A stretch of 64,000 bases of DNA from Elusimicrobiota bacterium (GTDB lineage Bacteria > Elusimicrobiota > Elusimicrobia > FEN-1173): the NCBI GenBank assembly GCA_016715645.1, contig JADJZR010000007.1:124001-188000 (forward strand), read 5' to 3'. This document shows positions 34,671 through 43,693 of this stretch, piece after piece; the stretch's first letter is position 1, and each line of letters opens with the position of its first letter. Under the pieces are notes generated by a model. The model worked only from the letters and a program-made list of their open reading frames with translations. It was not told the DNA's origin and did no database searches. Both the position numbers and the translations under genes were made by a program.

Positions 34671-35313
34671 GCTTAACCGTCTCCTGGAGTCCCGCGATCG
34701 CGGCCATCACCCGTTGAGCGAACGCGTCGGCGGGTTCGCCGGGGTTGACCGCCAACGGGGGCCCAAACCGTACCGCCACCGACGGAAACCGCGCCATGCG
34801 ATGCGTGTTGTGCACATACACCGGCACCACCGGCGCACCGGACTGAATCGCCAGCCACCCCACCCCCGCTTTCGGCGGGCCCAACACCCCGTCGCGCCGC
34901 CGACGGCCTTCGGGAAACAAAATCAACGCGCCCCCGGCCGCCAAGAGCCGTTGGGCCGTGCGAAACGCGCCCACGTCGCCACGCGACCGACGCACCGGAA
35001 ACGCATGGACCCCCCGCAACACGGCCCCGAACAACGGGATCCGAAACAATTCTTCTTTCGCCATAAAATACAACGGGCGATCCAGACTCGAGCCCACCAA
35101 CGGCGGATCGGCGAACGACGCGTGGTTGCACGCCAACAACACGGGCCCGGCCGCGGGAACATGTTCCCGTCCGTGCACCGTGCATCGCCACACGACAGCG
35201 TACAAAATTCGAAACATCCGGTGGCCCGTGGCATACAAAATCCGCGACACGAACCCCGCCAGCCCTCCGGGATTCAACGACACCGACGCGGAAACGCTCT
35301 CGTCAGCGGACAC
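34654..35313 (-). CDS. plsC: 1-acyl-sn-glycerol-3-phosphate acyltransferase
   Basis: This 219-residue protein has the acyltransferase HX4D motif in LLACNHASFADPPLVG, the second block FMAKEELFRIPLFGAVLR and the third block LILFPEGRRRRDGVLGPPKA with the conserved EG. The fourth block VPVYVHNT is also visible. It acylates lysophosphatidic acid to phosphatidic acid at the inner membrane. It overlaps cmk by 11 bases, a cmk-plsC order common in bacteria. Confidence 0.88.
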   Translation of the reverse strand: MSADESVSASVSLNPGGLAGFVSRILYATGHRMFRILYAVVWRCTVHGREHVPAAGPVLLACNHASFADPPLVGSSLDRPLYFMAKEELFRIPLFGAVLRGVHAFPVRRSRGDVGAFRTAQRLLAAGGALILFPEGRRRRDGVLGPPKAGVGWLAIQSGAPVVPVYVHNTHRMARFPSVAVRFGPPLAVNPGEPADAFAQRVMAAIAGLQETVKHGREN

Positions 35314-36043
35314 CGGTTTTTCGACGCACCCAATCCAACAACATCCGTTTCACGCGCGCTCGGGAATCGCGCGTGGTGTCCAACACCACCGCGTCATCGG
35401 CCGCCCTCAACGGTGAAACCGCCCGGGTCCGGTCACGGTGGTCGCGTTCACGAATGGCCGCCTCGATGGCCGAACGGGGCTCGGATCGGCCGGTGGCCCC
35501 CAGTTGCTTCCACCGCCGGCGGGCGCGTTCTTCCACCGACGCGTCCAGAAAAAATTTGACGTCGGCCCGGGGCAACACCACCGTGCCGATGTCGCGGCCT
35601 TCCATGACCACACCGCCGCCGCGGGCCAACCGCCGCTGAGCGCGCACGAGAAAGGTCCGAACCTCCGGCACCGTGGCCAACCGACTGGCGGCTTGGCTCA
35701 CATCGGGCGATCGCAATGCCGCCGACGCGTCGTGACCGTCCACCAACAGGCGCGGCTCGGCTTCGTCGGTAAACGACAGCGCGGTGCGCGCCAACAACGA
35801 TCGAACCCGGCGGCGATCGTCGGGCGCAACCCCCGCCCGCACCACCGCCCATGCCACGCCGCGGTACATGGCCCCGGTGTCGATGTAACGCAACGCCAAC
35901 GCGTTCGCCAGGTCCCGCGCCGACGTGGATTTTCCCGCCCCCGCCGGCCCGTCAATGGCGATGGTCAAACGGCCGTCCGCCGTGAGCCCTTTTTTATTTT
36001 TTGCGGCCGCCGATCGACTGGCGCTCCCGCGACGGGCCCTCAT
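35303..36043 (-). CDS. cmk: Cytidylate kinase
   Basis: The ATG at 36043 overlaps the aroA stop (ATGA), giving 246 residues. A ~22-residue charged leader precedes the Walker A loop IAIDGPAGAGKSTSARDLA. YIDTGAMYRGVAWAVVRAG is the substrate-binding block. MEGRDIGTVVLPRADVKFFL and LDASVEERARRRWKQL follow as in bacterial CMP kinases. It phosphorylates CMP and dCMP. The leader is longer than usual for Cmk; an internal start is possible. Confidence 0.92.
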   Translation of the reverse strand: MRARRGSASRSAAAKNKKGLTADGRLTIAIDGPAGAGKSTSARDLANALALRYIDTGAMYRGVAWAVVRAGVAPDDRRRVRSLLARTALSFTDEAEPRLLVDGHDASAALRSPDVSQAASRLATVPEVRTFLVRAQRRLARGGGVVMEGRDIGTVVLPRADVKFFLDASVEERARRRWKQLGATGRSEPRSAIEAAIRERDHRDRTRAVSPLRAADDAVVLDTTRDSRARVKRMLLDWVRRKTGVR

Positions 36044-37350
36044 GATTGGACCCGCACGCGTTCCAGATCTTCCCAAAAAGTGGGGAACGATATTTCCACG
36101 CAATCGGCGTTGGCTATTTCGGTTTCGCCCTCGGCGATCAGACCCGCCACCGCGAACGTCATGGCCAGCCGGTGGTCTCCCGCCGAGTCCAGCCGCGCGC
36201 CGCGCAACGGCGTGGGTCCCTCGATACGAAGCCCGTCAGGCAATTCGTCGATGCGCGCGCCCATTTTCGACAACCCCCGCGCGATGTGGGCCAACCGGTC
36301 CGATTCTTTGACCCTCAGTTCGGCCGCGCCGCGAATTTCCGTCACACCCTGGGCCTGGGTCGCGGCCAACGCCAAAATCGGCACTTCGTCCACCAGCCGG
36401 GGCATGATGTCGGCTCCGAACGTCACGCCTTTGAGGCCCCGGTGGCGAATGAGCAGGTCCGTGACCGGTTCGCCGCCGGACACCAGCGAACGCTCCCGTT
36501 GAATTCCCGCGCCCATTTTTTCCAACACTTCCACTATTCCGTCGCGGGTGGGATTGGTGTTGACCCCGCGCAACATCAGTTCCGACCCCGGCGCCAACAG
36601 GGCCCCCACCATGAAAAAGGCGGCGCTGGAAATGTCCGAGGGCACCACCCAATCTTGGGGTTTCAAAGACGGTCCCCCCTGCACCGACACCCGCCGCTCA
36701 TCAACCGTCAACCGCACACCCGCCGCCGCCATCATTCGTTCCGTATGGTCCCGGGACCGCAGGGGTTCTTCGACGGTCGTGACGCCGTCGGCGTACAAAC
36801 CGGCCAACAGCACGCAGGATTTCACCTGCGCGCTGGCCACCGGACTGATCCATTCAACCGCGCGCAACGGTCGTCGGCCATGAATACGAAGCGGAGCGTA
36901 ACACCCCTTGCGCGCGGTGATGTCGGCCCCCATCGCGGTCAACGGATCCACCACCCGCGCCATGGGCCGTCCCGACAGACTTTTGTCCCCCATCAGTTTG
37001 GTGGAAAACGGCTGGCCCGCCAACACCCCCGACACCAACCGCAACGTGGTGCCTGAATTGCCGCAATAGAGGTGGTCCGCCCGGGGTTCGCGCAAACCGT
37101 ACAAACCTCGGCCCACCACAATCCAGTCTCCCTCGGGATTGGTCTCGATGCTGATCCCCAAGGTTCGGAAGGCTTCCGCCGAGCGTTCGCAATCGTCCGC
37201 CGATAACGGACGAACAATTCGCGACGTGCCCTGGGCCAACGACGATAAAAAAACCGCCCGGTGGGTAATGGATTTGTCCGGCGGCGGCCGCAGTTCGCCC
37301 CGCAAAGCTCCACCGGGCACCACGACGCGGCTGGATGTGGAAAGAGTCAT
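36040..37350 (-). CDS. aroA: 3-phosphoshikimate 1-carboxyvinyltransferase (EPSP synthase)
   Basis: The ATG at 37350 overlaps the tyrA stop and gives 436 residues, the standard length. Seen: PPDKSITHRAVFLSSLAQG (phosphate-binding Lys-Ser), LYCGNSGTTLRLVSGVLAGQ (the glyphosate-region loop), SAQVKSCVLLAGLYADGVT, SDISSAAFFMVGALLAPGSE and AELRVKESDRLAHIARGLS. It joins shikimate-3-phosphate and phosphoenolpyruvate in chorismate synthesis. It sits in the aromatic block pheA-hisC-aroF-tyrA-aroA. Confidence 0.95.
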   Translation of the reverse strand: MTLSTSSRVVVPGGALRGELRPPPDKSITHRAVFLSSLAQGTSRIVRPLSADDCERSAEAFRTLGISIETNPEGDWIVVGRGLYGLREPRADHLYCGNSGTTLRLVSGVLAGQPFSTKLMGDKSLSGRPMARVVDPLTAMGADITARKGCYAPLRIHGRRPLRAVEWISPVASAQVKSCVLLAGLYADGVTTVEEPLRSRDHTERMMAAAGVRLTVDERRVSVQGGPSLKPQDWVVPSDISSAAFFMVGALLAPGSELMLRGVNTNPTRDGIVEVLEKMGAGIQRERSLVSGGEPVTDLLIRHRGLKGVTFGADIMPRLVDEVPILALAATQAQGVTEIRGAAELRVKESDRLAHIARGLSKMGARIDELPDGLRIEGPTPLRGARLDSAGDHRLAMTFAVAGLIAEGETEIANADCVEISFPTFWEDLERVRVQS

Positions 37351-38198
37351 GAAAGATCCTTGAGGAACGCGTTGAGCCGTTGGGCCCGGCGCAGGTCGCC
37401 TACCCGCCAGCCCTGTCGAACCAACCCGTTCAAATTTTTGGAAAAAAGAGAAACGGCCCGGCGAACCGCCCGGTCGTTTAACGTGAAAATGCCCCGCCAC
37501 AAACCAGGGTCGGCCCCCGCCACGCGGGTCGCATCGCGGTAACTGCCCGCCGCCAGCTCTTTGGCCAGCCGGACGCCGGCCGGCCCGGCCCCATCGCCCA
37601 CCGCCAACGTCAACGCGTCAGCGATCGCGTGGGGCAAATGACTGACCAGCGCCACCACCCGATCGTGGGTGTCGGGGTCCAAGACCCTCACCCGCGCGCC
37701 CACGGATTTCCAAAATCGGGACGCCTGAACCAATCGGCCTGCATCGGTGCGAGGTGTTTTGGCCAACACGCACACGGTGCCTTGATACAAATCTTCCCGA
37801 GCGTTGGCCACGCCGGTTTTTTCCGATCCCGCCATGGGATGGGCTCCCACAAACGCTGTATGGTTTTGACCCGAAAAAAGTTTTTCCATCTCACGCACGA
37901 TGGGGCCTTTGACACTGCCCACGTCCATGACCAACGCCCCCGCCGGAACCCATCGCCGATGGTGCCGCGCCAACGGAATAATTTTGTCCACAGGCGAACA
38001 ATAGACCACCACGTCGGCACCAGCCAGGGCCCGGGCCGGATCGATGAACCCCTCGTGCAACGCGCCTGCGCGCAAAGCCTCTTTAATTGTTGTGCTCCGC
38101 CGCGCCAGACCCGTCACGCGCCAGCCCCCCCGGCGACGTAGCGCCAACCCCAGGGACCCGCCCATCAGACCCAGGCCCACGATGGTGATTCGTTTCAT
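37347..38198 (-). CDS. tyrA: Prephenate dehydrogenase
   Basis: The ATG at 38198 starts directly at the Rossmann fold (MKRITIVGLGLMGGSLGLAL), giving 283 residues; the open frame upstream is non-coding overlap. VVYCSPVDKIIPLARHHRRW and GAHPMAGSEKTGVANAREDL carry the expected catalytic His and substrate-binding residues. The helical C-terminal domain includes VVALVSHLPHAIADALTL. It converts prephenate to hydroxyphenylpyruvate for tyrosine. There is no ACT domain, so feedback control must lie elsewhere. Confidence 0.92.
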   Translation of the reverse strand: MKRITIVGLGLMGGSLGLALRRRGGWRVTGLARRSTTIKEALRAGALHEGFIDPARALAGADVVVYCSPVDKIIPLARHHRRWVPAGALVMDVGSVKGPIVREMEKLFSGQNHTAFVGAHPMAGSEKTGVANAREDLYQGTVCVLAKTPRTDAGRLVQASRFWKSVGARVRVLDPDTHDRVVALVSHLPHAIADALTLAVGDGAGPAGVRLAKELAAGSYRDATRVAGADPGLWRGIFTLNDRAVRRAVSLFSKNLNGLVRQGWRVGDLRRAQRLNAFLKDLS

Positions 38199-38229
38199 TC
38201 CGGCGAAGACGGGCGGTCGGGGAACCCCA

Positions 38230-39249
38230 TCAGAGGGTTCGCCCCACCGCTTCAGCGACCTTTCGCAACCCTTTGAGAATGTCGTGCATTTGGGTGGGCA
38301 ACATCGCCTGGTGGCCGTCGGACAACGCCGCCGCCGGGTTCGGATGGCATTCAATGATGATCCCGTCGGCCCCCGCCGCAATGGCCGCCCTCGCCATGGG
38401 GACAATGTAATCGCGCACGCCCACCCCGTGCGAAGGGTCCACCAACACCGGCAAATGGGACAGGGTTTTCAACACGGGCACCGCGTTGAGATCCAGCGTA
38501 AACCGCGTGGCCGTTTCAAACGTGCGGATCCCCCGCTCGCACAGCATGACGTTTTCGTTGCCTTTGGCCATGATGTATTCCGCCGCCATCAACCACTCTT
38601 CGATCGTGGTGGCCATTCCGCGTTTCAACATGGCGGGTTTGCGCGTGCGGCCCACTTCCCGCAACAAATCGTAGTTTTGCGCGTTGCGCGCGCCGATCTG
38701 TAAAATGTCTGCGTATCGTTCCACCAAATCCACCTGACGCGGGTCCATGACTTCGGTGATGATCGGCAGACCCGTCACCCGACGCGCCTCGGCCAAATAT
38801 TTCAAAGCCTCTTCGCCCAACCCTTGAAACGCGTACGGCGACGTTCGCGGCTTAAACGCCCCGCCCCGCAAAATCTGCACACCGGCTTTTTTTAATTCCT
38901 TCGCCGTCACCATCACGTTTTCGCGGGTGTCCACTGAACAGGGCCCGGCCATGATCACGATCCCTTTGCCCCCCACGGGAACCCCGCGGACATCGATTAC
39001 GGTGTCGGTTTTTTTGAACACGCGACTGACCACTTTGTAGGGTTTCGAAATCGGCGTCACCACCTCCACCTGGGGCATGGACTCGAACAGCTCTTTGTGG
39101 GCGATGGCCTTGTTGCCTTCCCCAATCACACCGATGACCACCCGCTCCGCTCCGCGCGACAGTTGGGGAGTGAACCCGAGCTTCTTAACACGGGCCACCA
39201 CCGCCTGCACATCGGATTTTTTTGCGCCGCTTTTCAATGTCACGATCAT
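38230..39249 (-). CDS. aroF: 3-deoxy-7-phosphoheptulonate synthase (type I beta, with ferredoxin-like regulatory domain)
   Basis: The 339-residue protein has an N-terminal ferredoxin-like domain (MIVTLKSGAKKSDVQAVVAR, residues 1-70), typical of the Thermotoga/Bacillus-type enzyme and involved in feedback inhibition. The TIM barrel follows: VIMAGPCSVDTRENV, ILRGGAFKPRTSPYAFQGLG, LQIGARNAQNYDLLREVG and LCERGIRTFE with the metal Cys. The end LVDPSHGVGVRDYIVPMARA holds the metal His. It makes DAHP from PEP and erythrose-4-phosphate, the first step of the shikimate pathway. It overlaps hisC by 4 bases. Confidence 0.93.
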   Translation of the reverse strand: MIVTLKSGAKKSDVQAVVARVKKLGFTPQLSRGAERVVIGVIGEGNKAIAHKELFESMPQVEVVTPISKPYKVVSRVFKKTDTVIDVRGVPVGGKGIVIMAGPCSVDTRENVMVTAKELKKAGVQILRGGAFKPRTSPYAFQGLGEEALKYLAEARRVTGLPIITEVMDPRQVDLVERYADILQIGARNAQNYDLLREVGRTRKPAMLKRGMATTIEEWLMAAEYIMAKGNENVMLCERGIRTFETATRFTLDLNAVPVLKTLSHLPVLVDPSHGVGVRDYIVPMARAAIAAGADGIIIECHPNPAAALSDGHQAMLPTQMHDILKGLRKVAEAVGRTL

Positions 39250-40385
39250 AGGAGTCTCCTTGCTTCACGGAAGGCCGATAAGAACATCCGATTTTCTTCC
39301 GGTCGGCCGATGGTCACGCGGATGTGTTCTGGAAAACCGTATTCGTCCATGGCACGGACGATCATCCCCTGGCGCAGGAGCGCTTCAAACAGTTCGTCGC
39401 CCCGGTGCGGGGACACCTGAACCAACAAAAAGTTGGCCGCCGATCGAACCGACGGAACGCCCATTCCTTTCAGCGCCCGTTCCATCGCTTTTTTCTCACG
39501 GGCCACCAGCGCCACCACCCGTTTGAGATGGGCCCCGTCGCCCAAAGCCGCCACCCCGGCCGCCTGGGCCGGGATCGAAACGTTAAAGGGCGGGCGCACC
39601 CGTTCTAAGGTATCGATCAATGCGTCCGGCCCGACCGCGTAACCCAACCGCACCCCGGCCAACCCATACGCCTTCGAAAAGGTCCTCAGAACCACCAGGT
39701 TGCGGCCCGCCTTGAAAAAATCGATGGCGTTGGGATAATCCGAATTTAACCGGGCGAATTCAAAGTAAGCTTCGTCCACCACCGCCACCACCCGCGCGGG
39801 AAGCGTGATCAAAAATTCTTCCAGTTGCTCCCGGGTGTTGTAGGTTCCCGTGGGGTTGTTGGGATTGGCGATGAACACGAATTTGGTCCGGGCCGTGACG
39901 GCCGCGGCCATGGCTTCCAGGTCGTGTGTCATTACGTTCATAGGTACCGTGACCACCCTCGATCCCATAAGTTCACCGGCCATTCGATACCGCAAAAACG
40001 CGTGTTCACTGACCACGATTTCGTCCCCAGGGCCCAAATAGGCCTTGGCCAACAGCTCAATCAACTCGTCGGAACCCGCTCCCACGCACACCTGGCTGGA
40101 TTTCACCTTGCACCGTTGCGCCAACGCCTGGCGAAGGTTTGTGCTGAACCCGTCGGGATACCGGTGAAGTCCCGCCGCCGCCTTTTTCAACGCCGCCAGC
40201 GCCTTGGGCGACGGGCCCAACGGATTTTCGTTCGAGGCCAGTTTGATCACCCGCTTCAGTTTATACATCCGCTTCACGTTTTCCATGTCGCGGCCGGGGA
40301 CATAGGGCTCAAAGCCCTGCACTTCTTTGCGGGGAGAAAAAACGATGTTTGCATCGGCCACAGTCAGTCCGCCTTGGGATAACAA
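39246..40385 (-). CDS. hisC: Histidinol-phosphate / aromatic aminotransferase
   Basis: The 379-residue protein is a fold-type I aminotransferase: IKLASNENPLGPSPKALAAL, VCVGAGSDELIELLAKAYLG, FIANPNNPTGTYNTREQLEE, VVDEAYFEF and RTFSKAYGLAGVRLGYAVGP with the PLP Lys. The length fits HisC. Because it lies between pheA and aroF, it may also transaminate phenylpyruvate and hydroxyphenylpyruvate, a known dual role. The ATG at 40385 overlaps pheA by 22 bases; a GTG at 40361, two bases after the pheA stop, is an alternative start. Confidence 0.88.
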   Translation of the reverse strand: MLSQGGLTVADANIVFSPRKEVQGFEPYVPGRDMENVKRMYKLKRVIKLASNENPLGPSPKALAALKKAAAGLHRYPDGFSTNLRQALAQRCKVKSSQVCVGAGSDELIELLAKAYLGPGDEIVVSEHAFLRYRMAGELMGSRVVTVPMNVMTHDLEAMAAAVTARTKFVFIANPNNPTGTYNTREQLEEFLITLPARVVAVVDEAYFEFARLNSDYPNAIDFFKAGRNLVVLRTFSKAYGLAGVRLGYAVGPDALIDTLERVRPPFNVSIPAQAAGVAALGDGAHLKRVVALVAREKKAMERALKGMGVPSVRSAANFLLVQVSPHRGDELFEALLRQGMIVRAMDEYGFPEHIRVTIGRPEENRMFLSAFREARRLL

Positions 40386-41440
40386 CCCAGCATTTTAACC
40401 ATCTGGGTCGTCCGTTTCATTTCCAAAAACAATTTTTGAACCCGGGGTTCCAGGATGTGCCCAAGAAAATCAATGAAAAAAACGTACTGCCACGCCCGGC
40501 GTTTGGTGGGCCGAGACTCAATTTTGGTCAGGTTGAGATGGGCCGCGCGGAACAGTCCCAACAAATCGTGCAAAGCCCCCACCCGATCGCGAACCGACAC
40601 CATCAGAGACGTTTTGTCGCGGCCCGAACCCGACGGGGCCGACACCTGTTTGCCGATGATCAAAAAACGCGTGCGGTTGTCTTTGACGTCCTGAATCGCG
40701 GGGGCCAAAATTTTGAGCCGATAAAGAGTCGCCGCCAACGGACTGGCGATCGCTGCCACCCCCGACTGCAACGCCGCCTGGGCCGCCGCGTCCGCCGTGG
40801 ACGCCGCCGTGTCCACAGGAACCCCCGCCATGTGGCTTTCCAACCATTTTCGGCACTGGGCCAACGCCTGCGGATGGGAGGCGATCCGTTTAATTTTTCC
40901 CGTCCCCGGCGCCGCCATCACACAATGGGCGATCGGATCTTGGCGCTCGGCGCAAATGACCAGGTCGGATTCCATGAACATGTCCAACGTGTGATTCACC
41001 ACCCCTTCGGTGGAATTTTCAATGGGCACCACGCCGTAGTCGGCCCGGCCGCTTTCCACATCGTCGAACACGTCGCCGATGGATTTTTCGGGAACAAACT
41101 CGGCCCGGCCGAAATGTTTCACCGCCGCCTGATGCGTGTAGGTGGCCTCCGGCCCGAAATACGACACGGTCAGCCGCTTTTGCAACAGGCGAAAATTGGC
41201 GATGAGCGTGTTAAAAATGTCTTCCACCGCTTCCCGGGGTAAAGGTCCCGCATTGGCCGCCGTCAGCCGGTCGATGATCTGGCGTTCCCGGCCGGCGGCC
41301 ACGACGTCGGCGTTCTTTTCGGCTTTCACTCGGCCGATCCGGCGCACGATCTCGGCCCGGGCGTTTAAAGCGGCCAACAGCTGATCGTCAATTTTGTCCA
41401 CCTGCGACCGCAATTGGTCCAACCGTTTGTCTTTATACAT
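40364..41440 (-). CDS. pheA: Bifunctional chorismate mutase / prephenate dehydratase
   Basis: The ATG at 41440 gives 358 residues with three modules. Residues 1-85 are an AroQ-type chorismate mutase (LRSQVDKIDDQLLAALNARA, then GRERQIIDRL). Residues ~92-270 are prephenate dehydratase (SYFGPEATYTHQAA, VVPIENSTEGVVNHTLDMF, DNRTRFLIIG with the Thr-Arg-Phe motif). Residues ~280-355 are an ACT domain (VRDRVGALHDLLGLF, IESRPTKRRAWQYVFFID) that binds phenylalanine for feedback. It lies 7 bases after pilT. Confidence 0.95.
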   Translation of the reverse strand: MYKDKRLDQLRSQVDKIDDQLLAALNARAEIVRRIGRVKAEKNADVVAAGRERQIIDRLTAANAGPLPREAVEDIFNTLIANFRLLQKRLTVSYFGPEATYTHQAAVKHFGRAEFVPEKSIGDVFDDVESGRADYGVVPIENSTEGVVNHTLDMFMESDLVICAERQDPIAHCVMAAPGTGKIKRIASHPQALAQCRKWLESHMAGVPVDTAASTADAAAQAALQSGVAAIASPLAATLYRLKILAPAIQDVKDNRTRFLIIGKQVSAPSGSGRDKTSLMVSVRDRVGALHDLLGLFRAAHLNLTKIESRPTKRRAWQYVFFIDFLGHILEPRVQKLFLEMKRTTQMVKMLGCYPKAD

Positions 41441-41447
41441 AGCGCCG

Positions 41448-42557
41448 TCACCCACCTGAAAAGTCACGCCCGGTCGCACCCGCCTCGATACCCCGGGTGG
41501 CCAGCAGAAATTCTTCCGGGTTCGAGGCCGACGCCATCGCGTCGTCCATTTTGACCCGGCCCTGGTTGTAGAGGCCCACCAACGCCTGGTTGAAGGTTTG
41601 CATGCCATAAAAATGGCCCGCGCGAACCGCGTTGTGTATGTCCGAAAAATTATTCTCTTCGATGGCCTTCACGATGAGCGGAGTGACCACCATGATTTCC
41701 AAAGCCGCCACCCGCCCACCCCCGTCGGACACCGGCAACAACCGCTGGCTGATGGCGCCCCGCAATGTTTCCGCCAACTGCAACCGAACCTGGGCTTGCT
41801 GGTGGGGCGGGTACAAGTCCAAAATACGGCTGATGATTTGGATCGTGTTGGTCGTGTGGATCGTGGACAACACCAAATGCCCCGTTTGGGCCGCGGTGAT
41901 GGCCGCCGAGACGGTTTCCAAATCGCGCATTTCGCCCACCAAAATCACGTCGGGATCTTCCCGCATGGCCGATCGAAGCGCGTCGGCGTAACTGAGCGTA
42001 TCAAGACCCAATTCCCGCTGGTTGACGATGGATTTTTTGTTCTTGTGTACGAACTCGATGGGATCTTCGATGGTCAAAATGTGGGCCTTGCGCTGGGTGT
42101 TGATGTGGTCGACCATGGCCGCCAACGTGGTGGATTTCCCGGACCCGGTCGTGCCGCTGACCAAAATCAAGCCCCGCTGATGATCCGCCAGTTTTTGCAC
42201 CGCCGACGGAAGACCCAATCCCTCAATGGTCGGAATCGTTGACGGGATCACCCGCAACGCCAGGTTCACCATCCCCCGTTGCGTGTAAATGTTGGCGCGA
42301 AACCGCGCGCCGTTGGCCACCGAAAAAGCCAAATCCACCTCGTTTTTTTGTTCAAACTTCGCCCGCAACTTTTCGCCCATGATCAACGCGGCCAACGCCC
42401 GCGTGTCCTCGGGCGACAACGCTTTGCCGAAACGGGTGGGTTCCAGGTCGCCGTGCAAACGAATCACCGGGACAAACCCCGGCCCCACGTGCAGGTCCGA
42501 CGCCCGCCGGTCGGTGACCTCTTTTAACAACGCTTGCAAAACCGGACGCAGTTCCAT
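41448..42557 (-). CDS. pilT: Twitching motility ATPase
   Basis: The 369-residue protein has the length of PilT. Seen: RRASDLHVGPGFVPVIRLHG, Walker A LVSGTTGSGKSTTLAAMVDH, the Asp box HILTIEDPIEFVHKNKKSIV, Walker B DPDVILVGEMRDLETV, the His box AAQTGHLVLSTIHT and the PilT-specific AIRQ-like C-terminal helices. It powers type IV pilus retraction. Its ATG overlaps the ftsZ stop by one base (TAATG), an unusual pairing with division genes. Confidence 0.93.
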   Translation of the reverse strand: MELRPVLQALLKEVTDRRASDLHVGPGFVPVIRLHGDLEPTRFGKALSPEDTRALAALIMGEKLRAKFEQKNEVDLAFSVANGARFRANIYTQRGMVNLALRVIPSTIPTIEGLGLPSAVQKLADHQRGLILVSGTTGSGKSTTLAAMVDHINTQRKAHILTIEDPIEFVHKNKKSIVNQRELGLDTLSYADALRSAMREDPDVILVGEMRDLETVSAAITAAQTGHLVLSTIHTTNTIQIISRILDLYPPHQQAQVRLQLAETLRGAISQRLLPVSDGGGRVAALEIMVVTPLIVKAIEENNFSDIHNAVRAGHFYGMQTFNQALVGLYNQGRVKMDDAMASASNPEEFLLATRGIEAGATGRDFSGG

Positions 42558-43693
42558 TATCCCAGCTTCCGGGCCTTGCGCCGCAAGTAGGCGGGACGCC
42601 GCAAATCGTCGTCGTTTAAGATCAGGTCCACCGCCGACCGATGGGCCGCCGGTCGGGCCGCCGCGGGTTCACCATCGCGCGGCATTCGCCGCGACAACGC
42701 CAACCGCGCCGGTTCCCGCCGAGCCGGGGGAAAACCCGTGGCGATCACCGTCACATTGAACCGATCTTCCAGCGCGTCGTCGAACACCTGACCGTAGAAC
42801 ACATGGGACTCCGCGCTGGCCGCGTTCTTAATGAAATCCATGGCCGTCTTCACCTCAAACAACGTGATCGACTTGCTTCCGCTGATGTTCACCAACAGGC
42901 CTTTGGCCCCGTCGATGGTCACGTTTTCCAACAGCGGCGACTGGATCGCCATCTTGGCCGCCTCCAACGCCCGGCCCGACCCACGCGACTCACCCATCCC
43001 CATCAACGCTTCCCCCGCGCCGGACATAATGCTTCGCACATCGGCAAAATCCACGTTGATCAGCCCGTGCCGGGTGATCACGTCGGTGATCGCCTGCACC
43101 GCCTGGCGCAACACGTTGTCGGCCACCCGAAACGCCTCGATGGACGTTGTGGATTCGTCGATGATATCAAACAACCGGTCGTTGGGAATGGCCAAGAGAG
43201 TGTCCACGTGAGCGCGCAGTTCTTCGATGCCCTGGTCCGCTTGATTTTTTCGGACCATCCCTTCAAAATCAAACGGCCGCGTGACCACGCCCACCACCAA
43301 CGGCGCCGGGTCCAAACTTTTGGCGATCTGGGCCACGACCGGCGCCGAGCCTGTTCCAGTCCCTCCACCCATGCCCGCCGTCACGAACACCATGTCCGCC
43401 CCGGTCATCACTTCAGCCAATCGGTCGCGGCTTTCTTCGGTGGCTTGCCGACCCAGAACGGGGTTGCCGCCCACGCCCAATCCTTTCGTAATCCGTTCGC
43501 CCAACTGAAGCCGAACGGGCGCTTTGTTGCGCCGGAGCGCCTGGGAATCGGTGTTGGCCGTAATAAATTCCACATGGGACAGGCCCGCCTCGATCATTCG
43601 GTTGACCGCGTTGCCCCCGGCACCGCCCAGCCCGATCACCTTGATGGATGCGGGTTGTTCGTTGAAATCCTCACTGAATTTAATTTGAACCAT
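42557..43693 (-). CDS. ftsZ: Cell division GTPase FtsZ
   Basis: The ATG at 43693 overlaps the ftsA stop (TGATG) and gives 378 residues. The tubulin-like core shows VIGLGGAGGNAVNRMIEAG, ITANTDSQAL, the signature FVTAGMGGGTGTGSAPVVA and NVDFADVRSIMSGAG. The linker is Arg/Ala-rich and short. The extreme C-terminus DDDLRRPAYLRRKARKLG matches the conserved peptide that binds FtsA and ZipA-like partners. It polymerises at mid-cell to form the Z ring. Confidence 0.96.
   Translation of the reverse strand: MVQIKFSEDFNEQPASIKVIGLGGAGGNAVNRMIEAGLSHVEFITANTDSQALRRNKAPVRLQLGERITKGLGVGGNPVLGRQATEESRDRLAEVMTGADMVFVTAGMGGGTGTGSAPVVAQIAKSLDPAPLVVGVVTRPFDFEGMVRKNQADQGIEELRAHVDTLLAIPNDRLFDIIDESTTSIEAFRVADNVLRQAVQAITDVITRHGLINVDFADVRSIMSGAGEALMGMGESRGSGRALEAAKMAIQSPLLENVTIDGAKGLLVNISGSKSITLFEVKTAMDFIKNAASAESHVFYGQVFDDALEDRFNVTVIATGFPPARREPARLALSRRMPRDGEPAAARPAAHRSAVDLILNDDDLRRPAYLRRKARKLG

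Noticed and set aside
36046..37056. 336-residue plus-strand frame
   Set aside because: Antisense to aroA; composition is His/Arg/Gln-rich as expected from the complementary strand of a GC-rich gene.
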